Source of the DNA: Parnassius smintheus behrii
Taxonomy: Eukaryota; Arthropoda; Insecta; Lepidoptera; Papilionidae
NCBI GenBank assembly: GCA_036936625.1
Contig: JAUPFT010000007.1
Location: forward strand, 52,598,313 to 52,662,312
Reading direction: 5' to 3'
DNA: 64,000 nt
The notes below the pieces were generated by a model. The model was given only the letters and a program-made list of their open reading frames with translations. It was not told where the DNA came from and ran no database searches. Shown here in pieces: positions 22,746-33,948 of this stretch. How positions within the stretch are numbered: the first letter of the stretch is position 1; the number at the start of each line of letters is the position of its first letter. Position numbers and translations under genes: made by a program.

Positions 22746-24295
22746 AGATTTTGATATTTTTTATTATTATTATTTTACCGACACAACATTCTGAGTCCCT
22801 TTTCTTTCCATATTTATTTCATGGGAAACTTGAGGAGCAATTTCCTCGCTGCAGATTCAAACATCCGCAACGACAACAGCGTCGGATGGCTGTTGGTGGC
22901 CATGGGCCTCTCCTGTTGCAGGATAGGTTCGGCTTAACCGCCATACTTGGCAAATAGTTTGACATTTTCTTATGGAATAAAACTATCACAGTAACAGACA
23001 TATAGCACCTTTTTATATGTATTTTATATCACTCCTCGTTTAAAATAACCTGCTTAATTTACACGAAAACAAAAATTAATAGCTCTAACAAAAATCAATT
23101 ATTAGCGAATTATTTGCTACGGTTAAGCCAATAAAGGGATTGACATTACATAGGCCGCATAGTCTCATTGATAACTTAGTATTCGATGCAATAACGGAAG
23201 TTCGTTGATTTATTATTTACCATTCTTCGGGAGTTGAATATCATAATTAGAGTCTCTAATGAAAAGACCTGTGATTTGAAAATGCTTTCTTTATTTTAAT
23301 TTACTTTATTTTTAGATTACATTTTACGTAATATTATACTTTTTTTAACCGTCGTGACCGTCGCCCTTATCATCACCATCAACATCTAGGGCTCTATTAT
23401 GATCATTTTTATCATAATAGCCCATCAAGAGTACACTGGTAAACATAGATCTTTATTTAGGTGTTTTCCATAGTATCTACGCTTAGTAAATGGGTCAGCA
23501 AACGCAGTATTTATTTTTATTCAACTGTTATCAGAAAGATGCTGCTGCCCATCTGCCACCTTTTACGACAACCGTGCAGTCATCATGTACAGTGCTTTAT
23601 CGGTTGTCACAAGCATTGTGTATGTCTTAGAAAAATTACATATTCGTATATATTATTTTAAAATCCATACGCCCATTATATATTTAGGCAGCCCGTTGGG
23701 ATAAGACTCTCTTGATCTTGATCTTTGTTTCATTACATTAAAATAAGCTTAGCCAGCCTATTTCTGAAAATGTAAAAAACTAAAATACGTTTTGCTATTT
23801 TTATTTTTCTCTCAAAAACTTGTAAATCATTCCTTAAATAACCCGTAAACCTTATTATTATTGAAACAGATGAAGAACAAAGTAACAAAATGATATTAAA
23901 ATCCAATTTCCTTTATGTTCAAATCATGGGCCGTAACGAGTGTGCTTTATAGGCAAAACAATAGGCCTTTAGTTAAGGCGCCGAATTCATATTCATAGGG
24001 TTGTGTGCATTTTGATTAAGCGACAATGCGTATTTTTTCAAAATTTTATAAGGATTGTAGTATTTGTCAAGAACACAGTATTATTTATTCAATATTTTAA
24101 TATCAAGGGATTATTGTCTCACGATTACATACCTTTAGGATATAATGTCGTACGTATTTTGGATGGACATATGCTCATTTCTTATAAAGTTTTTTTACTA
24201 AGGAGGAGTATATTCCTCTGACTCAATGTGTTTGTGGACTTTTTTAAAACTTAAATGACTTAAACGAATTTGCAGTACCTACATACATATTTTAC
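22746..24295. other. Unassigned DNA
   Basis: A GC-richer patch at 22840-22950 has open frames on both strands; the minus one reads NRRGPWPPTAIRRCCRCGC. I do not recognise it. The rest is AT-rich. Confidence 0.3.
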
Positions 24296-24296
24296 T

Positions 24297-24600
24297 TGGT
24301 AGAGCCACGCTGCAGTTATATTATGATTGTAGCTCGAATGGGTCGGCTGAACCGGGGTAGAACCACGCTCTCACAGAAATACCAGCGTGAAATAGCAACT
24401 TAATGCTGCTGTATTTCGTATGGTGAGTGCAGAAAATCGGAAAATCTTTTTACTGGAAACGAGGCATTCTATCGTCGTCCTCAGGGGTGACAACGCATTG
24501 GCATCTTGATTCTTGGTCGAGGATAAATGTACTTGGTAATGGGTCACAAAATTCACTTACCATCAGTTATAATGTGTGCTCGTTTGTCGCCCAGTTCTTT
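24297..24600 (-). repeat. Repeat A
   Basis: TGGTAGAGCCACGCTGCAGT, GAACCACGCTCTCACAGAAA, TTTCGTATGGTGAGTGCAGA, CTCAGGGGTGACAACGCATT and the head ATAATGTGTGCTCGTTTGTC. Confidence 0.82.
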
Positions 24601-24614
24601 AAAAAAAAGTCTGC

Positions 24615-24760
24615 AACTAACTACAAAGAAAGAAGGCCACAGATACGTTGTCACTTCTGAGGACTAAGATGGTATTCACAACAGCCTGTAACTGCAATCG
24701 CTCTTTGTACTCTTTAGACCGGAACACAGCAGTGCAGTGCGAGCATTGCAATTGGGATAA
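24615..24760 (+). repeat. Module M
   Basis: GAAGGCCACAGATACGTTGT, then CACTTCTGAGGACTAAGATG, ACAGCCTGTAACTGCAATCG and GAACACAGCAGTGCAGTGCG. The same order is seen at 61078-61200, again directly after a minus-strand repeat A. Confidence 0.6.
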
Positions 24761-25159
24761 ACAGGTAAGATAATGGCATCTTTCCAAACGTACTATTAGG
24801 CTGAACGGGAATCTCACTGCCTAGCAAACTGATTAAAACTTCGAGAATGAGTGGTTTCATCACGTTTCCTTTAACACTGAGCGTGATCACATACAGAACT
24901 TGGAATTGCAATTGACAATTTCGGACAATGATATTGTATATAAAAAAAAGGTTTCAGAGCTGTCGGTGAACACTAAACTCGGTTTGCTCCTGTACTATTG
25001 AAATGTAAGGCGAATACAAAACCCCTGACCTATCTCTACAACCCGCAATCATACTATTATTGGGAACTATATGCAGGCTATTTATTTGGATAGGCAGAGA
25101 GGTTGCACTTACGTCAATGTCTTCCTGGTGAATACATCGAAAACTTCTCAACACAATCA
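24761..25159. other. Unassigned DNA
   Basis: Nothing recognised. Confidence 0.3.
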
Positions 25160-25230
25160 GTAGATAGAGTCGCTAATCTCTGCCTACCCCTATGGATGAC
25201 AGTCGTGATAATTAATGTTATTTTATATTT
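25160..25230 (+). repeat. RTE-type LINE 3'-end scrap
   Basis: CTAATCTCTGCCTACCCCTA, then TGGATGACAGTCGTGATAAT. It parallels the C-terminus and stop of the intact RTE at 29628-29661 (CTCTGCCTACCCCTCTGGGT, GACAGGCGTGAGTG). Confidence 0.6.
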
Positions 25231-26362
25231 TATAGCTGCAGCATAGCTCTGCCACGTATCCTTTTGACTAAATTTATAAAAAAAATGAATCAAGCAAATA
25301 TAAAGACATACATGTATCATATTCATAAATGTAGCCCTTTACAAGTCCACTGATAAAAATAGATCTTCTCCAAGAAACATACGCGTCGAATGCGTATATA
25401 AAACATATAAATTTGTAAATGAAGATAAAAACGTAAATTTTATGTATGTTTGAATCGAAATTAAAAGATAAAGGTTTACGAACGAAATTATTTCGTTAAA
25501 GGAGCAACCCTGTATTGGTGTCCCGTTTGACAATGCCCGTTGCATATAGTTATCTATTTAAACCTGGATTAGCACTCGATAACCCGTGATTAATGGCGGC
25601 GCCGACGGACCAAAAGTACCAAAAGTACAGATGGCAAAAACAACGGAATAAATATAAATATATCAGTATTGAATAAAACTATTTATACCGTTTTTATCGC
25701 GTTTAATTAACTTATTTTTAATTTTCGACGATCTTTTTTATAAATTATTACTAATAATAATTTGCTTTACTTTTATTTTACTTTTTAATTTTCAATAATA
25801 CTTATTTTATAGGAACACTGAAAAACAATTTAAACACACGTATTTATGACGAAATCGAGTCTCCATATTGATGATATTCCTGCTTTGGATAAAAATTTTC
25901 ATTCGATCAAAATCTTGCACCATATATAATTCGATGAAAATACATTTATATTATTATTAACAACGAATGTTTATACTGACGCTACTTCACCATAGCGTCG
26001 CACGTATTTCAACGAAGCGTGGAAGGTGGCGGCATGTGGGGAGCAGATAGTGCGGACCGTCCGCAAAAGTGCGGATTAGCTTCTACGGCTATATATCGTA
26101 CAGTACGGACTGTCCCGCAATGTCCCCTAGCGGAATAGGATGAATTTAAGAAAAAGTATAGTCAAATTAAGGTATTGTTAACAATTGAACTTTAGTATTG
26201 AGTAAAATAAAAAATATTTTAATAAAAAACATTTGTAAGTCAAATTCTTGATAAACTTTTAAATTATTGCTAAAAAAATAGTGTGACAAGCAATGATATT
26301 ATAAATAAAAAGAGGATAATATCATTGGTGACAAGTAGTTCCTGACATATTAAAATTAAAAA
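25231..26362. other. Unassigned DNA with a PLE scrap and a GC-rich patch
   Basis: At 25662-25722 TTGAATAAAACTATTTATAC and GTTTTTATCGCGTTTAATTA mark a PLE terminal fragment. At 26040-26130 GTGCGGACCGTCCGCAAAAG starts a CpG-rich patch with short inverted repeats. At 26283-26335 two GTGACAAG copies flank an 11-bp inverted repeat (AATGATATTAT and ATAATATCATT). Confidence 0.4.
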
Positions 26363-29300
26363 TGGGGGATGAGTCGCTCGCGTCCGTAGGCTTCGACCAC
26401 TTAACCTTAGGCCCACCCTACACGTGTCCCCCGGGTGGTGCTAAACGAGCGACAAAGCCGATAAAATGGACTCGGCTCCTCGCCGTATGGTAGCGGCGTA
26501 AAATCTACCACCAACCCTTGTTCGCACCATGACTCAAGAAATAAAAGAAATGGCCCCGAGTTCCCGGCGCCCCTTAAATGGGGCAGGGGTGCGAAGAATC
26601 TCCGGGAGAAAAACCGGCGACGAGGTTCGCCACCCGTCACGTTCTGTCTCTCGGAGGGGCGAAAAGTGGATTGCGGAAACCCGTCTGGCTACGCTGAATG
26701 TATGTGGAGGAATGAATGATAAGATGGATGAAGTATGCGAAATGATGAATGACAGAGGAATAGATGTGTTATGTGTGAATGAGACGAAACGAAAGGGAAA
26801 GGATGCCACTGCACATGGCACGTATACCGCGTATTGGTCTGGTGTGGGCGAGTCCGAACGGGCATGCCAGGGAGTCGGTTTCATCCTTTCAGAAAGAATG
26901 GGACGATGTGTGAAAGAGTATGAATGTGTAAGCCCGAGACTGCTATGGATACGAATGAAAGTGGGCTTAAAGAAGCTGTTCCTGCTAGGGGTATACGCCC
27001 CAGACATGTCTAAGCCCACTTACATCCGAGAGCAGTTTTGGGACATGGTAAGGATGGTGTTGACAAAATGTAAGGAAAATGAAAATATTATTATGTTAGG
27101 AGACTTTAATGGAAGGGTTGGGGTGAAGAGGTCTGGTTATGAAAGGATATTGGGAACGTTTGGTGATGAAAGTATAAATGAGAATGGTGAAGACCTCCTC
27201 ACCGTATGTGCGGAAAAGAATCTTTTTGTGACGAATACTTTTTTTCGTCATAAGAAGATTCACATGTATACATGGGAAAGAGGTGATGATAGAAGCATGA
27301 TAGATTTCGTAATTGTGGATGAAAGAATGAGGAGCGCAGTCGTAGATACAAGGGTTTACCGGGGGTCCAACGTAGGGACGGATCATTACTTGGTCTTATG
27401 TCGAATTAATGGTCTTTTCAAGCGTTGGCGGCATCGGACATCTGTATCTACCACTGCGTTACAGCGTATAAGAATAGAGAAGTTACAAGATGAAGATGTG
27501 ATAGAGAAGTATAAATGTAGACTGAGAGAAAATATTAGATGTATGAATGATTTAGACTTGAATACTGTGTGGGATAATATTAAGAAAGGTTTGGTGGATA
27601 CCGCCACCGAAGTATGTGGTGTAAGTAAGAGAACAAATGAAAGGAAAAGTAATACGTTATGGTGGGATGATGAGGTACGGGTGGAAGTTGAATCAAAGAA
27701 GAAAGCATGGTTAGATTTACTAGCAACCAAAGCTGGTAATTCTTCTGGTATGAATGATGAGATTGAAAGAAAAAAGGCAGAATTTAGACGTCTAAATAAG
27801 AGAGTAAAAGAAGTTGTTGAAAGGAAAAAGAAAGAAAGAACGGATAAGAATGATAGAAAGATATCTGATAATTTCCAGGCTGACATAAAAATGTTCTGGA
27901 AACTCGTAAGAACTGCCAGGGGAAATACAAAACAGCCTATAATAAATGCTATAAGAGACGAGAATGGATGTATTCTGAATGATGAAGTTTCGAATTTAAA
28001 CAGATGGAAGGAATACTTTGAAAGCGTGTTTATGAGTGAAGAGTCGTATGAATTAAATGAACTAGAAATTCCGAAAGAAGTGGAAAGGGGTATGGAGATA
28101 AGTGTAGATGAAATAATGAAAGCAATGAAAAGCATGGAAGCAGGTAAGGCAGCTGGATATGATAGAGTATCACTCGAGATGCTAAGGGCTGGAGAGGGAG
28201 TGGTGGCAGGCCTGCTGTACACCTTGTTTAATTTATGTTGGGAATTAAAACGGGTACCGGATGACTGGTGTAAAGCAGTTATAGTACCAATATATAAAGG
28301 AAAAGGGTCACAGCAGGACTGCAAAAACTACCGCGGTATCAGCTTGCTTAGTATTGTGGGTAAACTGTATGCTAAGGTGTTAATCGAAAGAGTTATGAAA
28401 GAAACTGATGGAAAAATTTGGGATGTGCAAGCGGGTTTTAGAAAGGGAATGGGGTGTGCAGATCAAGTCTTTTCCATGCGCATGATTGCGGAGAAGTTTT
28501 TGGCCAAAAACCAGAAAGTTTTTTGTGCGTTCATGGACTTGGAAAAGGCTTATGACAGAGTGGACAGGAATGTGTTATGGCAAACACTGAACTCATATGG
28601 GTTGAGCGCTGGTTTGATACAGGCATTAAGGTCTCTTTATAGGGACTCTAGTGCTTGTGTCAGGATCAATGGGGTCTACTCGGACTGGTTTGGCATCCAA
28701 AAAGGTGTTAGACAGGGCTGTGTAGCTTCCCCTTGGCTGTTCAACCTATTTATGGACCGGTGTTTGCAAACTTTGAAAAATGAAGAATGTGGGTTAAGAA
28801 TGGGCGAGTTAACCGTCAAATGCCTTTTGTATGCTGATGATCAAGTCATACTTGCGTCATCGGCGGCAGAGTTGCAAATGATGGTTACATTAATGAACTG
28901 GGATTTGAAAGAAAGGGGAATGAAAGTGAACGCAAGTAAGACGAAAGTGATGGTTTTTGAAAGAGAAGAAAGCAAAACGGTATGTGAAATAAGAATAGAA
29001 GGAGAGTTAATTGAGCAAGTGGATGAGTTTGTGTATTTGGGATGTGTATTTAGCAGGGATGGTAGATATGATAGGGAAATAGAACGACGAGTAAATGCAG
29101 GGAATAGAGTGAATGGGGCACTACACTCTATTATGAAGAAACAGAATGTGTCAAAACAGGCACGTATGGTAATTCATAATGCTGTGTTAGTCCCTACTTT
29201 AATGTATGGTAGTGAAAGCTGGGTGTGGCAGAAGAAGCACGAAAGTAGAATAAATGCTGTAGAAATGCGGTCTTTAAGGAATATGCTAGGGTTTAATCTG

Positions 29301-29690
29301 AATGACAGGGTGAGAAATTGCGTGATAAGAGATAAATGTGGTATGAAAGATGATGTTGTGACCAGGATTAAGAAAGGAATGCTTCGGTGGTTTGGTCACG
29401 TAGAAAGAATGAATGAGGAAAGAGTGACAAAGCAAATTTATATGGCAGATGTGAATGGCCGAGTCGGAAAGGGATGCCCTAGAAAAAAGTTTATCGACCA
29501 AATTGGCGATATTTTGAAAATGGGCCACGTTAGAAGTACCCTTAACCGACGAGCATGTATGCGTAGATATATGGATGTAAAGGAGGCGAAAGAGGTATGT
29601 CAGGATCGTGCCAAATGGAAGTCCGTAGTCTCTGCCTACCCCTCTGGGTGACAGGCGTGAGTGTTTATGTTATGTTATATATGATATTGC
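26363..29690 (+). mobile_element. RTE-type non-LTR retrotransposon, apparently intact ORF
   Basis: The body begins near GGGGGATGAGTCGCTCGCGT and has a GC-rich 5' leader to 26528 (CACGTGTCCCCCGGGTGGTG), one long ORF, and a short 3' end after the stop with TTTATGTTATGTTATATATG. No target duplication was seen, so both outer borders are approximate. The leader's contrast with the AT-rich flank is the main evidence for the 5' end. Confidence 0.75.
26529..29651 (+). CDS. RTE-type endonuclease/reverse transcriptase polyprotein, 1040 aa
   Basis: A single uninterrupted frame from ATG at 26529 to TGA at 29649-29651. The N-terminal APE-like endonuclease (about residues 50-295) shows RLATLNVCGG, DVLCVNETKR (catalytic Glu), LLGVYAPD, IIMLGDFNGRVG near 187, SMIDFVIVDERM and GTDHYLVLC (Asp-His near 283). 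The RT (about 560-830) shows AVIVPIYKGKGSQQDCKNYR, QAGFRKGMGCADQVF, FMDLEKAYDRVD (motif A, about 667), GVRQGCVASPWLFNLFMD (motif B) and LLYADDQVILA (YADD, about 767). The C-terminal region has FVYLGCVFSRDGRYD, YGSESWVWQKK and MLRWFGHVERMNEERVT. It nicks target DNA and copies its RNA by target-primed reverse transcription. All catalytic landmarks are present, so activity is possible; RTE clade membership is inferred from the single-ORF layout. Confidence 0.92.
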   Translation: MTQEIKEMAPSSRRPLNGAGVRRISGRKTGDEVRHPSRSVSRRGEKWIAETRLATLNVCGGMNDKMDEVCEMMNDRGIDVLCVNETKRKGKDATAHGTYTAYWSGVGESERACQGVGFILSERMGRCVKEYECVSPRLLWIRMKVGLKKLFLLGVYAPDMSKPTYIREQFWDMVRMVLTKCKENENIIMLGDFNGRVGVKRSGYERILGTFGDESINENGEDLLTVCAEKNLFVTNTFFRHKKIHMYTWERGDDRSMIDFVIVDERMRSAVVDTRVYRGSNVGTDHYLVLCRINGLFKRWRHRTSVSTTALQRIRIEKLQDEDVIEKYKCRLRENIRCMNDLDLNTVWDNIKKGLVDTATEVCGVSKRTNERKSNTLWWDDEVRVEVESKKKAWLDLLATKAGNSSGMNDEIERKKAEFRRLNKRVKEVVERKKKERTDKNDRKISDNFQADIKMFWKLVRTARGNTKQPIINAIRDENGCILNDEVSNLNRWKEYFESVFMSEESYELNELEIPKEVERGMEISVDEIMKAMKSMEAGKAAGYDRVSLEMLRAGEGVVAGLLYTLFNLCWELKRVPDDWCKAVIVPIYKGKGSQQDCKNYRGISLLSIVGKLYAKVLIERVMKETDGKIWDVQAGFRKGMGCADQVFSMRMIAEKFLAKNQKVFCAFMDLEKAYDRVDRNVLWQTLNSYGLSAGLIQALRSLYRDSSACVRINGVYSDWFGIQKGVRQGCVASPWLFNLFMDRCLQTLKNEECGLRMGELTVKCLLYADDQVILASSAAELQMMVTLMNWDLKERGMKVNASKTKVMVFEREESKTVCEIRIEGELIEQVDEFVYLGCVFSRDGRYDREIERRVNAGNRVNGALHSIMKKQNVSKQARMVIHNAVLVPTLMYGSESWVWQKKHESRINAVEMRSLRNMLGFNLNDRVRNCVIRDKCGMKDDVVTRIKKGMLRWFGHVERMNEERVTKQIYMADVNGRVGKGCPRKKFIDQIGDILKMGHVRSTLNRRACMRRYMDVKEAKEVCQDRAKWKSVVSAYPSG

Positions 29691-30186
29691 CAAACTGCTG
29701 ATTATTTTATTGGTTAAATTACACTAAATGTAGCTTCCACCCTACCCACTTTACATCTACTTGATGCCTATTTGACCTACTTTATGCTAAGTAACCATAA
29801 TCACAGTTTTTTTTATTCTTATTTTTTCAGAAACTCACTTTCTTACTATAATACTAGGTACATATTAACTTCATACTTATATTAAATTTCTATAAATTTA
29901 AATTAATGTTCTAAAAATACCGTTTCAGTTTATTATTAACTACATTTTAAGAATACGTTTAATTAATGCTTAAGAAGTATTTTATTGACTTCCCTTACAC
30001 TTTAAACCAGAAAAAAGTAAAGGACACTACTTAATGAAATATATGATATAAATTACAGAAACGAGTAGGAAGGACATCCCCAGACGAACTTCGAGAAAGA
30101 AACAGAGCAATATCACTTAATGATGATCAAGGGTTGGTGATTACTGTATCGGACTGCTGAAGCTTCAGTCGTTTTTTTCCCAGGGA
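29691..30186. other. Unassigned AT-rich DNA
   Basis: Nothing recognised. Confidence 0.3.
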
Positions 30187-30243
30187 TAGTTCTTGATGAA
30201 TGAAAATGTGGGTTGCGCCCACATTTTCATTCATCAAGAACTA
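30187..30243. other. Perfect hairpin, 26-bp arms and 5-nt loop
   Basis: The left arm at 30187-30212 starts TAGTTCTTGATGAATG, the loop is TTGCG, and the right arm at 30218-30243 ends CATTCATCAAGAACTA. No mismatch was seen. It stands 19 bases before the tRNA-like head of SINE E and is not part of that head. Confidence 0.9.
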
Positions 30244-30261
30244 CTGGTTATCATATGATTA

Positions 30262-30450
30262 CTCCGTGGCGGAGTGGCTTAGCAATGAGTGGCTGCGCTG
30301 GGGGTCGCGGGTTCGAATCCCGCACGGAACAAGTATTTGTATAGCCTACAAATAATTGTTCCGGGTCTGGTTGTTTGTTCTTGTGCCATTTATGTTTGTA
30401 AACTGCCCCCACGATACAGGAGAAAATCCTAGTGTAGGGGTAACGTTTAA
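30262..30450 (+). repeat. SINE E (tRNA-derived)
   Basis: A tRNA-like head at about 30262-30331 has box A TGGCGGAGTGG at 30267-30277 and box B GGGTTCGAATCC at 30309-30320. The acceptor-like ends CCGTG and CACGG pair, as does the T stem. The body follows (GCCTACAAATAATTGTTCCG, GTCTGGTTGTTTG, ATCCTAGTGTAGGGG). The long body and weak anticodon arm argue against a working tRNA gene. Confidence 0.75.
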
Positions 30451-31720
30451 AAATAATATGGACTCCAAAGATGATAGCTTTCTCGCCGTACATATTTTTT
30501 GTCAGTGCCAGTTGAGACTTTGGATATTTGATAAGAATTATTTTTTTTTTATTTTTTTTATTTTTTTATAACATACATGCCTACAAGCTAACAGATGATA
30601 GCATCCAACACGCTTGCAACATTAGATACATTAAGTTAAAATTGTCTATTTTAAGTCGTGATTAAATTACCAAATAAATCGCATTAAATTAAAATAAAAA
30701 TAAAAAAATAGTTGAAATAATTGCAGAACAAATAAAATAATAAAAAAAATATAAAACGAAAATGATCAAATTAATAAAATATCAAATAATCATATTCTTA
30801 ATCATATATTATTATATATCATAACGGATGTATTGCTATCGCGCTGTGCTAGGACGATGGATGAACGAACGATCTAGAAAACCGAGAGAGACAACTGCAG
30901 CTTATAAAGATCCAACACTGAATTTAGATCTTTCCCATTGACTATCTTATAGAGGAAATTTTGTCATTGCTTCGCATCGAACTAAGTATATTACTAACGT
31001 ACGTAGGTAGTAGTAATACCTCAATGTTGCTACGACGCTAAAAAGCAACAAACCATATAAGGTACGTGAGGATAATTTGGTCACCTCAAGTTTTGCTGCC
31101 AAATAAAACCAAAACTAGGAGTAGGACAGAGACAAAAACAAAGAATCGTATACTATAACTAAATTAATTAAGAAAAAAAAATAGGAAAAAAGCTTTGGCA
31201 ATAATTATAGGAACATTACAAAAAATCAATTTAGGTAAACTAACTACACTAAATAATAACTACAATACTAAAATCGACTAAATTTTTAACTGTCAAAATG
31301 GTGTCGATATAGCAGCGTCCTTTTATTATTTAATTGAGTGATGAAGAGCTATCGTATTACAGAGACATCAATGCAAAGAAGCTGTAGTTTTTGATTTATA
31401 AGAAAGTTACCATATTAACTGGTAGACCATGTTACCCTGATGTACTATATTAATTAAAAGCGTATTTCATTACGTGTTATTTGTGTATATTCAATAGAAC
31501 CTTCACACAAACCCCGCCACAATGCCGTTTAATCCCAGATTTAATTAAGTTCCATATATTATACAGCGTACAGCGTTCATAACTCTCTCGCATGTGTAGA
31601 TTTTCTTTCTACAGGTTGATGAAGAATAAATAAATATAGTATGTAGTATAATATAGTTATATTAGAAATATTAAACGTTACCTATATCTGGTTAATGCCA
31701 TAAAATGCTATATCTTTTAT
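30451..31720. other. Unassigned AT-rich DNA
   Basis: T-rich tract at 30540-30567. No gene or repeat family recognised. Confidence 0.3.
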
Positions 31721-31721
31721 A

Positions 31722-32022
31722 AGGTAGAATGCTGACGCCCGTAGACATCTACATCTGTTCTATTCTAGCTTAAGAATCAAAATGCAGATGCGTTGTCACC
31801 CCTGAGGACTAAGATATAATGCCTAGTTTCCAGTAAAAAGAGTCTCCGGTTCTCTACACTCGTCATACAAAACACATTAAGCTGTTATTTTACGCTGGTG
31901 TTACCTTCGTGCTACAATCATAACATAGTTGCAACGTGGTTCTACTACGACTATTTTACGCTGGTATTCTGTGAGAGCGTGGTCTTCTCCGGTCAAGCCG
32001 ATCCATTCATGCTACTACCATG
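31722..32022 (+). repeat. Repeat A with internal duplication
   Basis: It reads normally through CAAAATGCAGATGCGTTGTC and ACACTCGTCATACAAAACAC to ATTTTACGCTGGTGTT, jumps to the far end (CAACGTGGTTCTACTACGA), then repeats from CTATTTTACGCTGGTATTCT to the end again. Confidence 0.75.
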
Positions 32023-32932
32023 TCATTTGAGGATGATATCATCGCTACCCTGAATGAACTTGACTGCTCATCATGGGCTCCTCCTACAGTTTGGAGGGTA
32101 TATCGTAACGGTGACGCAGCAAACGAACTGTTGATCACAGTAGTCTAGCACGTTTAACGTTGCTCCCCGTCAATAAAAGTAGGTCTTATATAAAGACGAG
32201 TTAGTTATTTTTTGATTTACATATTTATTTAAGACACCTCACCCATGACCTCCCCACCTCATCCATGACACCTCAGACCCATGTACATGTATACATAGGT
32301 TAGCTTTGCTTAGGCGGAAAACTGCACGGACTTCACTTACTGATAGTTAAATATCATCATTGTGCAATTCAGAGTTGTAAATTGCATGCAAAGGATTATT
32401 TGCTCCGCGTACACAAAAACGAACTCTTACGTGTGTCGTGTTCAAGATATCAAGTTCAAGTAAGTCTGAATCAAATCTGATTTGACTCTTAGAGACTCTG
32501 GAATGGATCCAACGATAATCACGGACAAGATGGGACACAAACTGTATTTTGCTGCTAATACCCAACGCATTTAAACACGGATATGTATCTTTATTGATTC
32601 TTATACAGTCTGATAATAAATAAATCCCAAAGTAAAGTAAATAATAAAGTACAATATTAATGTATGAACAACCTGTATCAATATTATATCAAGATACTCA
32701 GTCCAGTTCCACAGTGGGATTATGTAAATCGTCGTAAGACGGTGGGAGCCACATGTCCTGTCGCAACTGACGGTATTCGCATAATCTGTATTACCTAGTG
32801 CCACAGATTAAAAGAAATTTATAATGACAGGTAGGAAATTATCTAACAATGGTAGGTATATTTTAAACAAAATTTGCTTACAGAAAGTTTTTCCATTTCA
32901 CTGCATTTTTATATCAGAACTTTTATATATTC
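32023..32932. other. Unassigned DNA
   Basis: A loose tandem of CACCTCA/CCATGAC words occurs at 32231-32285. A 72-codon minus frame at 32347-32565 matches nothing I know. Confidence 0.3.
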
Positions 32933-33297
32933 GACTGCCTCGTTGGTATAGTGGTTGTAGTTGTGTGACTGCTGATCGTAAGGAGTTTGAATCCCGGGTC
33001 GGTCCAAAAATCAATTATTGAGTTTTCCGTCAAGTAATTCTCAATAGCTGTCCAGAGTCAGGAAGTAGGCGGTGTCTCACCCCCGTGCTTCGGAAAGCAC
33101 GTAAAGCCGTTGGTTCTGCGCCTGATCTCCCTCCGGTCGTGTCGGTTTACCGTCCTATCGGATTATGAGAGTGAGGGAATAGAGAGTACACCTGTGCTTG
33201 CACATACACTTGGGCACCATAATCCTGTCCTGCGTCGATGGCTAGCCTCCGCTGAGGCAGGCCGCCGTGGTTGAAATTCGGTCTGGAGGACATTATA
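32933..33297 (+). repeat. SINE D (tRNA-derived), near full length
   Basis: The tRNA-like head has box A TGGTATAGTGG and box B GTTTGAATCCC within the first 70 bases. The body contains CGGTGTCTCACCCCCGTGCT, TCGGAAAGCACGTAAAGCCG, CCTGTGCTTGCACATACACT and TGGGCACCATAATCCTG, and ends GAAATTCGGTCTGGAGGACA before a short A-rich tract. Tail scraps of the same family occur at 33961 and 47475. Confidence 0.8.
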
Positions 33298-33475
33298 AAG
33301 GTAACAAACGAGCACACAGTCCACCTGACGTTAAGTGGTGGTGTAGCTGTGGCCCATAGACATCTTCATCTTTCCGCGATTACAAATTAAAACGCAGATG
33401 TGCTGGTTTCTACACTCGACGACGAAACACATCAGCGTTGAGCTCTTCGATCAACAATACCAACTAGATGTCGGA
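33298..33475 (+). repeat. Repeat A, head part
   Basis: GGTAACAAACGAGCACACAG, TCCACCTGACGTTAAGTGG and GTGGCCCATAGACATCTTCA, then CTACACTCGACGACGAAACA. It abuts the SINE D end directly. Confidence 0.75.
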
Positions 33476-33714
33476 TCGGCGCAAGAAATCCATCTCAGTA
33501 AATAAGAGCGCACATGAGACGTGAGCTCTTTCACGTGAGAGTGTAGCTCGCAAGGCAATAACGGTAAAAAAAACTTTATTTGTTATACGTTAAGGTTGAT
33601 TTCACACTAAATGTTATTTAATTTATGTCTTTTTATAGTTTATATTCATGCGGAAAGTATTTAGCTACAATTTTGTACGTGACCCGTTATCTAGTTGGTA
33701 TTGGTGATCGAAGG
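33476..33714. other. Spacer inside a split repeat A
   Basis: Unassigned sequence separating a repeat A head from a second copy's distal half. Confidence 0.35.
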
Positions 33715-33947
33715 TTGAGCTGCTATTTGACGCTGGTATTCTGTGAGAGTGTGGTCCTTCCCCGGTTGAGCCACCCCATTCATGCGTTAGCTGTAGTGTT
33801 GCTCTACCACGTAAAAACATTCGTATTTATTTCGCTAGTAAAGATGAGTATTTTGCGTTAAAGCTGGCTGGAGACCGGTATCACCTGCCGCCTCGATAGA
33901 TGAGAAAATTCTAGTGTGTTATATATTATAGTTTCCAAAAAAAAAAC
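33715..33947 (+). repeat. Repeat A distal half with extension and A-tract
   Basis: TGACGCTGGTATTCTGTGAG to GTGTTGCTCTACCACGTAAA is repeat A. It continues with TTCGCTAGTAAAGATGAGTA, TTAAAGCTGGCTGGAGACCG and AAATTCTAGTGTGTTATATA, and closes in an A-tract at 33936-33946. The same extension is found at 53206-53365 on the other strand. Confidence 0.75.
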
Positions 33948-33948
33948 A

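Noticed and set aside
22746..22960. Cys/Arg-rich frame suggesting a zinc knuckle (CCRCGC)
   Set aside because: The spacing does not fit CCHC, and overlapping frames on both strands point to chance in a GC-rich patch.
27386..28324. 312-codon open frame on the minus strand
   Set aside because: It is antisense to the intact RTE ORF, rich in Ser/Phe as expected for a shadow frame, and has no motif.
30262..30331. Functional tRNA gene
   Set aside because: Boxes A and B are good, but the anticodon arm is poor and a SINE body follows directly, so it is called a tRNA-derived SINE head.
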